DNA of 64,000 nucleotides, from contig JAAZVZ010000011.1 in NCBI GenBank assembly GCA_018623155.1, positions 1-64,000 of the forward strand, written 5' to 3'. A program made the position numbers and the translations under genes. Positions 36,363-47,032 of this stretch are shown here, one piece after another. Each line of letters begins with the position of its first letter. Position 1 is the stretch's first letter. A model generated the notes under the pieces. That model saw nothing but the letters and a program-made list of their open reading frames with translations. It searched no databases and was not told the DNA's origin. This stretch comes from Glaciecola sp. GTDB taxonomy: Bacteria > Pseudomonadota > Gammaproteobacteria > Enterobacterales > Alteromonadaceae.

Positions 36363-38117
36363 TTAAAACCATGATACTTGGGTATCTGAGCATGTCGAAT
36401 CGGCTTTCACTAACAGCTCCCATGCCTGTTGCATGGCAGGCATTTCCCAATCAGCATAATATTGCGCCGCATGTATTTTACCTTGATAGAAGTCGTGCTT
36501 ATCACCTTGTGCGTCAGTGATTAGGGCATAAGCTACATTGGCCTGTCTTAACCACATCCATCCAATCACAAGGTGCCCACAATACTTCATCATATTATCG
36601 GCATTAGATAACATCGCGCTTTGTTGGTCTGATTGCAGTATTTGCGCAAACATGGGCAACCCATCATTCAGTTGGGTTAATGCGTCGCCTAATTTTTTGG
36701 CTAATTTAAGCGATACAGTGCCATGTGCAGCTTGAATATCTTGCATCATACGCTGGGCTAACAACTGACAACCTGCCCCATTAGCTTGCCACAATTTTCG
36801 TCCCAACAAATCCAATGCTTGAATGCCGTTGGTACCCTCGTGGATAGGGTTGAGGCGATTATCACGCCAGTACTGCTCAACAGGGTATTCTCTGGTATAA
36901 CCTGACCCACCAAGGACTTGGATCGCCAAATCGTTTGCTTTAGGCCCATATTCACTGGGCCAAGCCTTAATGATCGGGGTAAGCAGATCCAACAGTAAAG
37001 CAACGTCTTTGCCCTGCTCTGGGGAACATGTCTTTTGTTCATCCAATAACGATGCTCCGTAAAAACACAACGCCATAGCACCTTCGGTATAAGCTTTTTG
37101 CGCCAGCAACATACGCTTTACATCACCGTATTCAACAATCGCTTGCCCACCTTGTATTCGGTCTTTAGCGTAATCCAAAGCGTAACGATAACCCTGATAA
37201 CCAATCATCGCCGCGCCAAACCCCACTCCGATACGCGCTTCATTCATCATCATAAACATATAACGCAAGCCCTGATGAGGCTCACCAACAAGGTAACCAT
37301 GGCAATCACCATTTTCACCGAAGGTCAAAGCGGTTGACGTTGTTCCTCGATAACCCAACTTGTGAATGAGTCCGGCTAACGTCACATCGTTACGCATAGA
37401 CCAAGCCCCTTGTTCGTCTTGTCTATACTTTGGGACAATAAATAGTGAAATACCTTTGACTCCATCAGGTCCGCCTGGGATCTTAGCCAAAACTAAATGC
37501 ACTATGTTTTCGGTTAATTCGTGTTCACCACCGCTAATATAGAGTTTAGAACCTTTAATTCGGTAACTGCCATCTTCTGTATGATGGGCACTGGTCGTGA
37601 TCTCAGCCAAACTTGAACCCGCATGAGGCTCAGTCAATGCCATCGTCCCACTGAATCGACCAGTGAGCATTGGTTCGAGAAACTGGCCTTGCAAGGACTC
37701 ACACGCACAATGCGCAATGACATTTGCTGCAGCACTGGTCAAAAAAGGATAGGCCGTCGTACTGGGGTTGGCCGCCATAAAATAACTCGCACAAGCCGTT
37801 GTAATCGTTTCGGGAAGTTGCATTCCACCTATCTCAAAAGGAAATTTTGCAGCAATAAACCCCGCGTCGGCATAATGTTGGTAAGCGGTTTTCACTTCAT
37901 CAAGCATATGAACACGCTCCCCATCAAACTTGGGCTCATTCGAGTCTGCCGTGTGGTTGTGAGGCGCAAAATACTCTTTTGCAATGGTTTCAGCAGTGCG
38001 TATTACATCATTAAATGTGCCAATATCATGTTCACCAAATACTTCTGTTTTGGTTAATTCACTCGTCGCTAAACACTCATATATTTGAAATGGGATCTCG
38101 TGTGGGTTAAACAGCAT
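36363..38117 (-). CDS. Acyl-CoA dehydrogenase with C-terminal extension
   Basis: This ~584-residue flavoenzyme of the larger ACAD type (DmdC/FadE5-like) has N-terminal, middle (MALTEPHAGSSLAEI) and C-terminal ACAD domains, plus the ACAD C-terminal extension. The catalytic region is NPIHEGTNGIQALDLLGRKL near 410-430. It oxidises an acyl-CoA and passes electrons to ETF, whose genes are ~7 kb away. ATG at 38115-38117 (MLFNPHEIP) with a purine-rich leader is chosen over an upstream in-frame start. Substrate chain length cannot be told. It forms a probable operon with the SDR. Confidence 0.9.
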   Translation of the reverse strand: MLFNPHEIPFQIYECLATSELTKTEVFGEHDIGTFNDVIRTAETIAKEYFAPHNHTADSNEPKFDGERVHMLDEVKTAYQHYADAGFIAAKFPFEIGGMQLPETITTACASYFMAANPSTTAYPFLTSAAANVIAHCACESLQGQFLEPMLTGRFSGTMALTEPHAGSSLAEITTSAHHTEDGSYRIKGSKLYISGGEHELTENIVHLVLAKIPGGPDGVKGISLFIVPKYRQDEQGAWSMRNDVTLAGLIHKLGYRGTTSTALTFGENGDCHGYLVGEPHQGLRYMFMMMNEARIGVGFGAAMIGYQGYRYALDYAKDRIQGGQAIVEYGDVKRMLLAQKAYTEGAMALCFYGASLLDEQKTCSPEQGKDVALLLDLLTPIIKAWPSEYGPKANDLAIQVLGGSGYTREYPVEQYWRDNRLNPIHEGTNGIQALDLLGRKLWQANGAGCQLLAQRMMQDIQAAHGTVSLKLAKKLGDALTQLNDGLPMFAQILQSDQQSAMLSNADNMMKYCGHLVIGWMWLRQANVAYALITDAQGDKHDFYQGKIHAAQYYADWEMPAMQQAWELLVKADSTCSDTQVSWF

Positions 38118-38322
38118 TATGACACTCTTAAAATCATTAAAATAATAGGTTGATTGTGACATAAATGTTAACAAAACCCACAATCATTTTGTTGAATGTA
38201 TAACTCTTTGTAGAGTGAATGAAAATGGCAAAAAAGATTTGTAGAATAATTCGGCACTAACCAATATAATCCGCGCGTTTCATATAATAAATTCAATTTC
38301 AATTAACTTTTTAGGTGAACAC

Positions 38323-40611
38323 ATGACTGCTTTTAACAAGGCTGCTGTTGCGTTAGCTGTGGCATTGGCATTTGGTCAAGCCCAAGCTGATGAAGTAACT
38401 AACGACGAATCTGCATTGGAGACCATTACGGTCACCGCACAAAAACGTACTCAATCTATACAAGAAGTACCGATTTCAATCGCTACTCTAAACGGTGAGC
38501 GTTTTGAAAGTTTATTCTCTGCCGGCGATGACATCTTATCACTTGCCGTTCGCGTACCCGGTTTGTACGCAGAAAGTTCCAACGGCCGTGTTGCGCCACG
38601 TTTTTACATGCGTGGTATAGGAAACACTGACTTTGATTTGGCTGCGTCTCAACCTGTATCTATCGTTATGGATAATGTGGTAATGGAAAACGTGGTGCTT
38701 AAAAGCACGCCATTATTTGATATCGAGCAAGTAGAGGTGATTCGTGGTCCACAAGGTACCTTATTCGGTCGCAATACCACTGCGGGTATCGTGAAGTTTG
38801 ATTCCGTTAAACCCTCTGAAGATTTTAATGCTTATGCCAAAGTAGGGTTTGCCTCAATGGGCACGCGTAACATTGAAGCAGCAATTGGCGGTGGCTTAAC
38901 CGATACAGTTTCTGCACGTGTGTCAGTGTTAAATCAAACACGTGACGATTGGATCGATAATGGTTTCTCAGGACAAGATGACGCGTTCGGCGGATACGAT
39001 GAAACGGCCTATCGCTTACAGTTTTTATACGATAATGGGGATGATTTATCTGCTCTATTACGCGTTCATGGTCGTGAATTAGACGGTACTGCATCGGTAT
39101 TCCGTGCCAACATCCTATCTCGTGGCTCACGTACGCTTAATCAAAACTACGACCGCAATACCGTTTGGTATGATGCAAACCTTTTGGGTAACGGCTTCGA
39201 CAACAACCCGCAAGAATATGAAGGTAATGGCGTATCTTTAACCGTTGAATATGACATGGGTGCAGTGTCATTCACCTCAATCTCCGCATTAGAAACTGCT
39301 GAAGGATATTCTTTAGGCGACGTAGATGGCGGTGTCGTGTTAAGTGAAGCTGCGGACATCAATGGAGATGGTTTCGTAGAAACAACTTTCCCGGGCTTTG
39401 TTCCATTTGGTGCAGTCACTCAAGATTTGTTAAACGATCTGGAACAGTTTACCCAAGAAATTCGCTGGGCAAGTAATAACGACGGTCCTTACAACTGGCA
39501 AGCAGGTGCATTCTTCTTTGATTCATCATTTAACGTGACTTCAGTCGATGGTTTTTTTGGCGCATCAACGGTGTTTCATGAGAACACAACCTGGGCTGTT
39601 TTTGGTCAATCAACCTATGCAATCAATGATAAATTAACTATCACTGGTGGTTTGCGTTATACCTACGATGAAAAGTCACTTGTTGTGGGTGAGCAAAATG
39701 TTGATGGCTTCGCGGTTGTTATTGGTGCAGCTAGCGTGCAGGACTATCAAGATATTAATGTCGACGATGGCAAGTTAAGCTACGAAGTAAGCTTACATTA
39801 TGCTGTTGACAGCGATACAGCATTGTTTGCACGTTATGCAAATGGTTTCCGTGCACAGACCATTCAAGGTCGTGATGTAGCATTTGAAGGCGCACCTTCA
39901 GTGGCTGATGCAGAAACCATTAACTCAATTGAAGTGGGTTTCAAATCTGACTTGCTAGAAGATACATTACGCTTAAACGCCGCAGCGTTCTACTATGTAA
40001 TTGATGATTTACAATTGTCAGCAATTGGTGGTGGAGCAAACAACACTGCGCTGATTAATGCAGAGCAAGCACGTGGTTATGGCTTTGAAGTGGATGCACA
40101 ATATGTCCCTCACGATCAGCTGCTATTTACTGCAGGGTACAGCTACAACAACACGTCGATTAACGACCGTGCATTATCAGTTTTCCCTTGTGGCGCGAAC
40201 GCAACGTTTGCTGGTAACTGTAACGTCCGTGACCCACGCACTGTTGATAATCGTGCGTTAATTGATGGTAATCCATTCCCACAAGCACCTGAAACGGTAT
40301 TTACCTTTACAGCACGCTTTGCTCAACCGGTTGGTGACAATGCTGAAGTATTTGTCTTTACCGATTGGGCGGTTCAAGGTGAAACGAACTTGTTCCTATA
40401 TGAATCAGATGAATTCAGAAGCGATCAAAACTTTGAAGGTGGTATTCGCATCGGTTATCAAGATTTTGAAAATAACTATTCTGTAGCGTTATTTGGTCGT
40501 AACATCACTGATGAAGACAACCTCAAAGGCGGTATCGACTTCAATAACCTAACGGGATTTGTTAATGACCCAGCAGTTTGGGGTGTTGAATTTAAGACTG
40601 AGTTTTTCTAA
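38323..40611 (+). CDS. TonB-dependent outer-membrane receptor
   Basis: This 762-residue outer-membrane transporter has a signal peptide ending at AQA (~22), a TonB-box-like ETITVTAQKRTQSIQEVP at 32-49, a plug domain (VEVIRGPQGTLFGRNTTAGIV near 130-150) and a long beta-barrel ending in a terminal Phe (VEFKTEFF), the usual signal for the BAM machinery. The plug resembles the large iron-complex/vitamin/carbohydrate family, but no substrate can be assigned. It stands alone and ends with a terminator shared with the RND pump genes. Confidence 0.92.
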   Translation: MTAFNKAAVALAVALAFGQAQADEVTNDESALETITVTAQKRTQSIQEVPISIATLNGERFESLFSAGDDILSLAVRVPGLYAESSNGRVAPRFYMRGIGNTDFDLAASQPVSIVMDNVVMENVVLKSTPLFDIEQVEVIRGPQGTLFGRNTTAGIVKFDSVKPSEDFNAYAKVGFASMGTRNIEAAIGGGLTDTVSARVSVLNQTRDDWIDNGFSGQDDAFGGYDETAYRLQFLYDNGDDLSALLRVHGRELDGTASVFRANILSRGSRTLNQNYDRNTVWYDANLLGNGFDNNPQEYEGNGVSLTVEYDMGAVSFTSISALETAEGYSLGDVDGGVVLSEAADINGDGFVETTFPGFVPFGAVTQDLLNDLEQFTQEIRWASNNDGPYNWQAGAFFFDSSFNVTSVDGFFGASTVFHENTTWAVFGQSTYAINDKLTITGGLRYTYDEKSLVVGEQNVDGFAVVIGAASVQDYQDINVDDGKLSYEVSLHYAVDSDTALFARYANGFRAQTIQGRDVAFEGAPSVADAETINSIEVGFKSDLLEDTLRLNAAAFYYVIDDLQLSAIGGGANNTALINAEQARGYGFEVDAQYVPHDQLLFTAGYSYNNTSINDRALSVFPCGANATFAGNCNVRDPRTVDNRALIDGNPFPQAPETVFTFTARFAQPVGDNAEVFVFTDWAVQGETNLFLYESDEFRSDQNFEGGIRIGYQDFENNYSVALFGRNITDEDNLKGGIDFNNLTGFVNDPAVWGVEFKTEFF

Positions 40612-40634
40612 GACATCGTTTTAATACTTATAAT

Positions 40635-40670
40635 AAAAAAGGGTAATGCTTCATGCACTACCCTTTTTTT
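40635..40670. terminator. Bidirectional terminator between TonB receptor and RND genes
   Basis: A 9-bp stem with one mismatch (GGGTAATGC at 40641-40649 with GCACTACCC at 40655-40663) is flanked by A6 upstream and T7 downstream, so it can end transcription from both sides. Confidence 0.85.
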
Positions 40671-40690
40671 GTTATCCAGATAACAGTAAA

Positions 40691-43600
40691 TTAGATCTGT
40701 TGCTCTACCATTTCAGCTTGCCTTTGCGCAGCATAGCTTTTACTAAAGAACGCCTTAATGTCATCCAGTATCAGATACAAAGATGGCACTAATAACAAGG
40801 TGATTACAGTCGCAAACAAAATACCAAAGGCTAATGAAATTGCCATAGGAATGACTACTTGCGCTTGTAATGACCGCTCAAAAATAATCGGTAACAATCC
40901 CATAAAGGTGGTTAAAGAGGTCAATATAATAGCTCTAAAACGTTGTCCTCCAGCCTGCATTGCGGCTTCAATAAGTGAGGCGCCTTCTTTACGCGCACGA
41001 TTCACAAAATCCACCATAATCAAACTGTCATTTACCACAACACCAGACAACGCAATAATGCCACAAATTGACAACACACTGACTGCTTGTCCTAGAACTA
41101 GATGGCCAATAATAGCACCGACCATACCAAATGGAATCACTGACATGATAATCAAAGGCTGTGAATAGGATTTTAAAGGGATCGCCATCAATGCATAAAT
41201 AGCAAACAGTGCAAATAAAAACCCTTGTAATAGCGACACCAGCGCATCACCCTGCTCTTTGGTATTCCCTTGAAGTTTAAATTCCACTCCAGGATACCGT
41301 TTAAGATAATCTGGAATCGCTTTGGTCATCAAATCACTCACAATGGTATTGGGCTCGATAATGTCTGGATTGACTTTGGCTATAACGCTTACCGAGCGTT
41401 TACCATCCACGCGATTAATGCTTGCATATCCTTTTCCTATATCGATATCCGCAACTTGCGCAAAGGGAATTTCTTCACCATTGTTGGTTCGTACACGCAT
41501 CGTTTCAAGGTGACCAATTGAACTGCGTTCCTCTTTGGGATATCGCACCATGACCTTAATTTCTTCATCATCACGTTGCATACGTTGCGCTTCAGCGCCA
41601 TAGAAACCGTAACGTACTTGCTGTGCCAAAGAGGCCAAAGACAGTCCTAATGCTTCGCCTTCAGGACGAATGTTAATTTGAATCTCATCACTGCCTTGAC
41701 TAAAACTGTCATTAATATCTGAGACTCCATCATATTGCTCCAAGAAACTTTGTAATTCTTGTGCAACCATTCGCAACTGCTCAACGTCTTTGCCGCTGAA
41801 CTCAAAATTCAAGTCAGATCCACCACCAGGACCACCTGGGTTACCGACATTAAGGGATTTGACCCCAGCCATTTCTGGTAGATATTGTCGCCAAATATCC
41901 GCTAGTTCGGTGTCTTTTATTTCTCGTTCTTCCCCTTTGGATAACTCAACAAATACTTGTCCACCCAAGCTGCCTTGGTCAAAAGCGATCGCATGCTTGA
42001 CTGCATCTTCGCCGGTTTTGTCACGTACTTCTCGGTTCATTTGGTCCAAGCCATTCATCAACATACGAATCGCTTGGTCGCGTTGCGCCAAGGTTGAACC
42101 TTGCTCCAATTCTACTGAAGCAAACATAAAGTCAGACGGAATTGATGGAAAAAATACAAAGCGCACCACTCCGCCTTGGAATAAGCCAATGGTGACGATG
42201 AAGGCTGCAATAAAACTCGCTAACGTGGTATAGCGATTTTTAATCGCTTTGCGCAAGAATGGCTGGTAAGTATTCGTGATAAAAGATTTGATCCCTTCGG
42301 CAAATATATCGCGAAAACGCTGGAAGGCATTAGCCTTACTGGGATCATAAGGCGCTAACTTCATATGCGCCAAATGTGCTGGCAATATTAACTTAGACTC
42401 AATAAGAGAAAACACCAAACACACAATGACCACACCACCAATCGTTTTCCAAATCACGCCGAACGTGCCCGAAACCATCATCATTGGAGAAAAAGCTGCG
42501 ATAGTCGTCAGGACGCCAAAGGTCGCCGGCATAGCTACTCGCTTGACCCCTTTGATAACGTTATCTACCGAATGACCGTCTTTATCAATTGCCGAGTATG
42601 CGGACTCCCCCATTATGATGGCATCATCCACGACGATCCCCAATACGAGGATAAAAGCAAAGAGTGAGATCATGTTAATAGATACGCTCAAAAACTCCAT
42701 GGGCAATACAGCGAGGGTCCCCATAAAGCATACTGGCAACCCCCAGATGACCCAGAATGCAAGACGGATTTTTAAGAACAACGATAACACCAAGAATACA
42801 AGCAATGCTCCAAAGCCCATGTTTTCCAGCATCATATTCAGACGATCAGCCAAATAAAATGAACTGTCCCCCCAAGTATCTGCTTGAATATTTGGCGGGA
42901 ACTGGTCTCGTTGCTTTGCTAAATACGCATTGACTGCTTTAGAGATTTCTAAGGAGTTTTGATCTCCCACAGCTCTAACGCGGATACTTATGGCGGGCTT
43001 ACCATCAAAATAGGCAAAATTATTGTCTTCAATAAACCCATCGTTAATCGTAGCAATATCGCCAAGATAAAGTCTCGTCCCATCTGGACGGGAAATCAGG
43101 ACTAAATTGGCAAAATCATACGCGTCATACGCTTGACCTTTTGCTCTAAGCAATATGTTACCGTTATCTGACCGAATGGCACCACCTGGCACATCAATAG
43201 ACGAACGCCGAACAGCATTTACGACCTGGTCAAATGTCAGATTATATTGCTGTAAGGTCGCTTCAGAAACTTCAATTGCAACCTCATAAGGACGAGCCCC
43301 TAACACCTGAACGTCTGACACCCCAGGTAAATTAGCAATATCATCACGTAAACGCTTGGTGAATTCTTTGAGCTCTCGCTCTGAAGCATCACCATATGCT
43401 GATACCCACAAAACATCTTGAGGCGCTTTAATGCGATAAACAACTGGTTTTTCTGTATTTGCAGGAAACGTCGGAATAGCATCTACCTGAACTTTAACTT
43501 CATCTAATAAGGTTTGAACATCATAATCGTCTTCCACTTCAATCGTGACAGTGCCAAGCCCTTCTACAGCACGAGAAGAAAGTTTTTTTATGCCTTCGAG

Positions 43601-43843
43601 ATCTTTAATCGCCTCTTCTAATTTTAAAATGACACCTTGCTCAACTTCTTCAGGCGCAGCACCTAAATATGGCACACGGACTGAGATGACATTAAGCTCA
43701 AAGGTAGGAAAGACTTGTTTTTGTATTTGAATAATGCCAAACACACCGCCAAATAACAAAATCCACATTAACAGGTTTGCCGCAACATTATTTCGAGCAA
43801 ACCAGGCAATGATACCTTTATGGGTATTGATTGTTTCGGCCAT
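40691..43843 (-). CDS. RND-family efflux pump, inner-membrane permease
   Basis: This 1050-residue proton-driven transporter of the AcrB/hydrophobe-amphiphile superfamily has twelve membrane segments in two halves, each with a large periplasmic loop. It begins with GIIAWFARNNVAANLLM. The proton-relay region in TM4 is VLGIVVDDAIIM near 390-401, with two adjacent Asp residues. The C-terminal half has SGVVVNDSLIMVDFVN. It pairs with the adaptor immediately upstream. Substrates are unknown; no outer-membrane channel is linked. Confidence 0.93.
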   Translation of the reverse strand: MAETINTHKGIIAWFARNNVAANLLMWILLFGGVFGIIQIQKQVFPTFELNVISVRVPYLGAAPEEVEQGVILKLEEAIKDLEGIKKLSSRAVEGLGTVTIEVEDDYDVQTLLDEVKVQVDAIPTFPANTEKPVVYRIKAPQDVLWVSAYGDASERELKEFTKRLRDDIANLPGVSDVQVLGARPYEVAIEVSEATLQQYNLTFDQVVNAVRRSSIDVPGGAIRSDNGNILLRAKGQAYDAYDFANLVLISRPDGTRLYLGDIATINDGFIEDNNFAYFDGKPAISIRVRAVGDQNSLEISKAVNAYLAKQRDQFPPNIQADTWGDSSFYLADRLNMMLENMGFGALLVFLVLSLFLKIRLAFWVIWGLPVCFMGTLAVLPMEFLSVSINMISLFAFILVLGIVVDDAIIMGESAYSAIDKDGHSVDNVIKGVKRVAMPATFGVLTTIAAFSPMMMVSGTFGVIWKTIGGVVIVCLVFSLIESKLILPAHLAHMKLAPYDPSKANAFQRFRDIFAEGIKSFITNTYQPFLRKAIKNRYTTLASFIAAFIVTIGLFQGGVVRFVFFPSIPSDFMFASVELEQGSTLAQRDQAIRMLMNGLDQMNREVRDKTGEDAVKHAIAFDQGSLGGQVFVELSKGEEREIKDTELADIWRQYLPEMAGVKSLNVGNPGGPGGGSDLNFEFSGKDVEQLRMVAQELQSFLEQYDGVSDINDSFSQGSDEIQINIRPEGEALGLSLASLAQQVRYGFYGAEAQRMQRDDEEIKVMVRYPKEERSSIGHLETMRVRTNNGEEIPFAQVADIDIGKGYASINRVDGKRSVSVIAKVNPDIIEPNTIVSDLMTKAIPDYLKRYPGVEFKLQGNTKEQGDALVSLLQGFLFALFAIYALMAIPLKSYSQPLIIMSVIPFGMVGAIIGHLVLGQAVSVLSICGIIALSGVVVNDSLIMVDFVNRARKEGASLIEAAMQAGGQRFRAIILTSLTTFMGLLPIIFERSLQAQVVIPMAISLAFGILFATVITLLLVPSLYLILDDIKAFFSKSYAAQRQAEMVEQQI

Positions 43844-43846
43844 AAC

Positions 43847-45034
43847 TTACTCCACGGAGGTGTTAGTTGAAGTATTTTCAGTAGTTGATGCCTCACCAGC
43901 AATACGAACCGGCATTTGTGCAAAGGCATTTGGTACGGCACTCGTAATAATGTGTTCACCTACCTGTAACCCAGCACTGATATAAATATCGTCATCATCT
44001 GCCCGCTGGACTTCCACATCCCGGATCTCAATGCGGTTATCATCATCAACCAATAACACAGTACCATCTAAACGCACGAGGTTTCGTGGCAGTACCACCA
44101 TGTTCTCAGCGCTTAACCCAGTAATTTCAGCTCTAACAAACGCCCCAAAGCGTAATACTTTGTGCGTGGTATCTGCATCACGAGTATAAGGATCAAGTAC
44201 TTCAGCGATAGCATAAATGACTCGATTTTGGCTATTCAATACGCCTTCATCTCGGGTAAGACGTGCCGGCCACTGGGTTAATCCACCACCCACATTTGCG
44301 TACAAAATCACGTTACCGACTTCTGATGAAGCCAAATTCAGATACGCTAAATCACTATCAGTCAATGGCAAACGTACTTCAGCAACATCTGTACTAGCAA
44401 GTTGTGCTAGGACCATACCGGTATTCACAAATTGGCCTATATCGACATTTTTCTGTGTAATCATGCCATTATACGGCGCTCTGATTACCGTGCGTTCAAG
44501 GTTTCGTTGCGCACGTTCAAGATTTGCTTGCGCGGCTTTTAAGTTGGCTTTTTCACTATCTAATTGAGGTTTACGTAAACCAAGTTCTGGTGCGGCAGAG
44601 GCACTGCGGCCAACACTGCGCCATTCTTCTTCTGCGACTTTTCCCCGAGCGAGCTCTAGTTCGTAAGCCGCCTCTGCGCGTGCTAATTCCGCTTGGGCTA
44701 ATTTTAATTCTGTTTTGCGATCCGCCTGTTCTAGTGTGACCAGTATATCCCCAGCTTCATACATACCGCCTGTTACAAATACATCAGACACCGATTCAAT
44801 AATGCCAGAGACTTGACTGGTTAATGCGCTTTGCACTTTGGGAACAACTGTGCCCTGAGAGCGAACGGTATAAGTGATGTCAGTGATTTCTACAGGAATC
44901 ACGTCAACCAAAAACGCTTTCTCTTCGACCTCTTTGATTTCTGGTTTAGGCTTATTCATAATCAAAACAACCATCACCACGACAGCTGCTAGCAAAATAA
45001 TAATCGGTAACCCACTTTTGCGAATAAAACTCAT
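43847..45034 (-). CDS. RND efflux periplasmic adaptor (membrane-fusion protein)
   Basis: This 395-residue adaptor has an N-terminal membrane anchor (PIIILLAAVVVMVVLIM), a split biotinyl-lipoyl domain (VSGIIESVSDVFVTGG and RAPYNGMITQKNVDIGQFV), a long alpha-hairpin between (~100-180, Ala/Glu-rich) and a beta-barrel region. It bridges the permease and an outer-membrane TolC-like channel. It precedes the permease by three bases, so the two are translationally linked. An inverted repeat 43 bases upstream may be an operator. Confidence 0.92.
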   Translation of the reverse strand: MSFIRKSGLPIIILLAAVVVMVVLIMNKPKPEIKEVEEKAFLVDVIPVEITDITYTVRSQGTVVPKVQSALTSQVSGIIESVSDVFVTGGMYEAGDILVTLEQADRKTELKLAQAELARAEAAYELELARGKVAEEEWRSVGRSASAAPELGLRKPQLDSEKANLKAAQANLERAQRNLERTVIRAPYNGMITQKNVDIGQFVNTGMVLAQLASTDVAEVRLPLTDSDLAYLNLASSEVGNVILYANVGGGLTQWPARLTRDEGVLNSQNRVIYAIAEVLDPYTRDADTTHKVLRFGAFVRAEITGLSAENMVVLPRNLVRLDGTVLLVDDDNRIEIRDVEVQRADDDDIYISAGLQVGEHIITSAVPNAFAQMPVRIAGEASTTENTSTNTSVE

Positions 45035-45076
45035 TAAATCCTCCCTATCTCACAACACATATATTACAACGAGGGG

Positions 45077-45105
45077 TACCTAGTGAGTACCATTTCAACT
45101 AGGTA
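45077..45105. promoter_or_regulatory. Inverted repeat upstream of RND operon
   Basis: Perfect 8-bp arms TACCTAGT (45077-45084) and ACTAGGTA (45098-45105) are separated by 13 bases, 43-71 bases upstream of the adaptor start. The size and symmetry suit an operator for a dimeric or tetrameric repressor such as TetR, but no regulator gene is adjacent. Confidence 0.4.
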
Positions 45106-45247
45106 AACTTGTTAGCAAATGTAAACAAAATACATACCTATTCACTGAAATTAAATTACAAAAATACAGGAGTTACGTCTAATAATTTAATCTTTGACGA
45201 TAACTCTATTGTGGAAGTTTGATCTTCTTAGCAAAACGCATAAAAAA

Positions 45248-45268
45248 GGCTCACACAGTGAGCCTTTT
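45248..45268 (-). terminator. Intrinsic terminator after etfA
   Basis: A perfect 7-bp stem (45248-45254 with 45258-45264) and 3-base loop, followed on the minus strand by six T residues, lies 21 bases beyond the etfA stop. Confidence 0.85.
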
Positions 45269-45284
45269 AATGTAATAAAAATTG

Positions 45285-46211
45285 TTATAATGATTTTTCA
45301 AGTTCGGGCAGTATCTCAAACAAATCACCCACCAATCCATAATCAGCCACTTGAAAAATTGGCGCCTCCTCATCTTTATTGATCGCCACAATAATCTTAG
45401 ATTCTTTCATGCCAGCCAGGTGTTGGATTGCACCAGAAATACCCACCGCAATATATAGGTCTGGCGCAATGATTTTGCCTGTCTGCCCCACTTGCATATC
45501 GTTGGGTACAAATCCTGCGTCTACTGCAGCACGTGAAGCACCAATGGCACCATTTAACTTATCTGCAACGCCTTCAAGAAGGGCAAAATTTTCGCCATTT
45601 TGCATGCCACGGCCACCAGAAACAACCACGCTAGCTGCGGTTAGCTCTGGTCGTTCAGATTCAGTCAGCTCAGCACTGATAAATGATGAGTTTTCCGAAA
45701 TAAAAACAGAATCAATGACGACGACATCAGCATTGCCATTATGTTCGATCGCATCAAAAGCACTGGCTCGCACTGTCAGTATGTGCTTGATTGCACTGCT
45801 TTGAACGGTAGCAATCGCATTACCTGCATAAATCGGCCTGACAAAAGTGTCACTTGATTCAATTGCAATGACATCAGAAAGTTGTGGGACATCGCAAAGT
45901 GCCGCTACACGCGGGAGAAAGTTTTTACCAGTAGTCGTAGCAGGGGCTAATACATGACTGTATTCTCCCGATAGGGAATGTACTAACAACGCAAGATTTT
46001 CGGCTAATTGTGCAGAGTATTCTGCAGCATCAGCCACTAATACTCTTTCAACATAAGATAGCTTCTTAGCCTCGGCAACAACTGCCTCAAGGTTATACCC
46101 AGCAACCAAGACATCCACAGGAGCATTGAGCGCTTGTGCCGCCCCGACCACTTTAGCCGTTTCTCCTTTCAAATGTTGATTGTCATGTTCAGCAAAAACG
46201 AGTGTTCTCAT
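45285..46211 (-). CDS. etfA: Electron transfer flavoprotein, alpha subunit
   Basis: This 308-residue FAD-binding subunit of ETF takes electrons from acyl-CoA and related dehydrogenases. The C-terminal FAD signature is [20 protein letters not shown] near 258-277, and VVSGGRGM is near 200. Its start overlaps the etfB stop by four bases (ATGA), so translation is coupled. The divergent ETF-ubiquinone oxidoreductase receives the electrons. Confidence 0.96.
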   Translation of the reverse strand: MRTLVFAEHDNQHLKGETAKVVGAAQALNAPVDVLVAGYNLEAVVAEAKKLSYVERVLVADAAEYSAQLAENLALLVHSLSGEYSHVLAPATTTGKNFLPRVAALCDVPQLSDVIAIESSDTFVRPIYAGNAIATVQSSAIKHILTVRASAFDAIEHNGNADVVVIDSVFISENSSFISAELTESERPELTAASVVVSGGRGMQNGENFALLEGVADKLNGAIGASRAAVDAGFVPNDMQVGQTGKIIAPDLYIAVGISGAIQHLAGMKESKIIVAINKDEEAPIFQVADYGLVGDLFEILPELEKSL

Positions 46212-46960
46212 GCGATCACCTTAGCTTCATTTTTTAATTTATCAATTAGCTCAGCTACATTATCAACCTTGATCCCCGCTTTCCGCTGCGTAGGGGGGCT
46301 CACTTTGATCACCGTCAAACTTGAGTGAGGCGTCACCCCTACATCTGCAATATCAAGTGACTCTAAAGGCTTTCGTTTTGCTTTCATAATATTGGGTAAT
46401 GTAGCATATCTAGGCTCATTAAGACGCAAATCAGTGGTTACAATCGCCGGCAACTTCAACGCTAACGTTTGTAAACCGCCATCGACTTCTCGAGTGACAT
46501 GTAATCCCCCATCTTGGAAGAACACTTTGGAAGCAAAAGTGGCTTGAGACATGCCCGTTAATGCACCTAACATTTGTCCAGTTTGGTTATTATCCGAATC
46601 AATTGCTTGCTTACCCAATATCACAACATCAGGGGACTCTTTTTCCACAACATACTTGAGGACTTTTGCTACATCAAGCGAATCAAGTTGTTCGAAACTA
46701 TTAATGTGAATAGCCCGATCAGCACCTAAAGCAAGCGCCGTTCGCAACTGTTCAACGACCTCTGAGCTTCCAATAGATACGACAACGACTTCTGACACAG
46801 CTCCAGTCTCTTTTAAACGTATCGCCTCTTCCACAGCAATTTCACAAAATGGATTCATCGACATTTTGACATTATTCAAATCTACGGCGGTCTGTTCATT
46901 GTTTACTTTAATTTTGACGTTGTAATCAACAACTCGTTTGATCGGAACCAATACTTTCAA
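46208..46960 (-). CDS. etfB: Electron transfer flavoprotein, beta subunit
   Basis: This 250-residue AMP-binding subunit of ETF begins [17 protein letters not shown]. The conserved region [16 protein letters not shown] lies near 37-52, and the beta-subunit signature is [21 protein letters not shown] near 155. It lies first in an etfB-etfA unit transcribed away from etfQO. The shared 140-bp divergent region has two palindromes. Confidence 0.96.
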   Translation of the reverse strand: MKVLVPIKRVVDYNVKIKVNNEQTAVDLNNVKMSMNPFCEIAVEEAIRLKETGAVSEVVVVSIGSSEVVEQLRTALALGADRAIHINSFEQLDSLDVAKVLKYVVEKESPDVVILGKQAIDSDNNQTGQMLGALTGMSQATFASKVFFQDGGLHVTREVDGGLQTLALKLPAIVTTDLRLNEPRYATLPNIMKAKRKPLESLDIADVGVTPHSSLTVIKVSPPTQRKAGIKVDNVAELIDKLKNEAKVIA

Positions 46961-47007
46961 TCTATCTATCCTCTCCAGACATGCGTTATTAATACGCTAA
47001 CCAAATG

Positions 47008-47021
47008 TTACATTAATGTAA
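47008..47021. promoter_or_regulatory. Perfect palindrome in etfB/etfQO divergent region
   Basis: TTACATTAATGTAA is a perfect 14-bp palindrome, 48 bases from the etfB start and 80 from the etfQO start. It is AT-rich and could be an operator or simply promoter DNA; no regulator is recognised with confidence. Confidence 0.35.
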
Positions 47022-47032
47022 TTTACTTATAG

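Noticed and set aside
38203-38216. ACTCT-TTGT-AGAGT inverted repeat upstream of the TonB receptor
   Set aside because: Arms are five bases only and no Fur-box or other regulator consensus fits.
40758-43730. Several plus-strand ORFs of 60-147 codons opposite the RND permease
   Set aside because: They are low-complexity shadows of a strongly conserved minus-strand gene, with no recognisable domains and no start signals.
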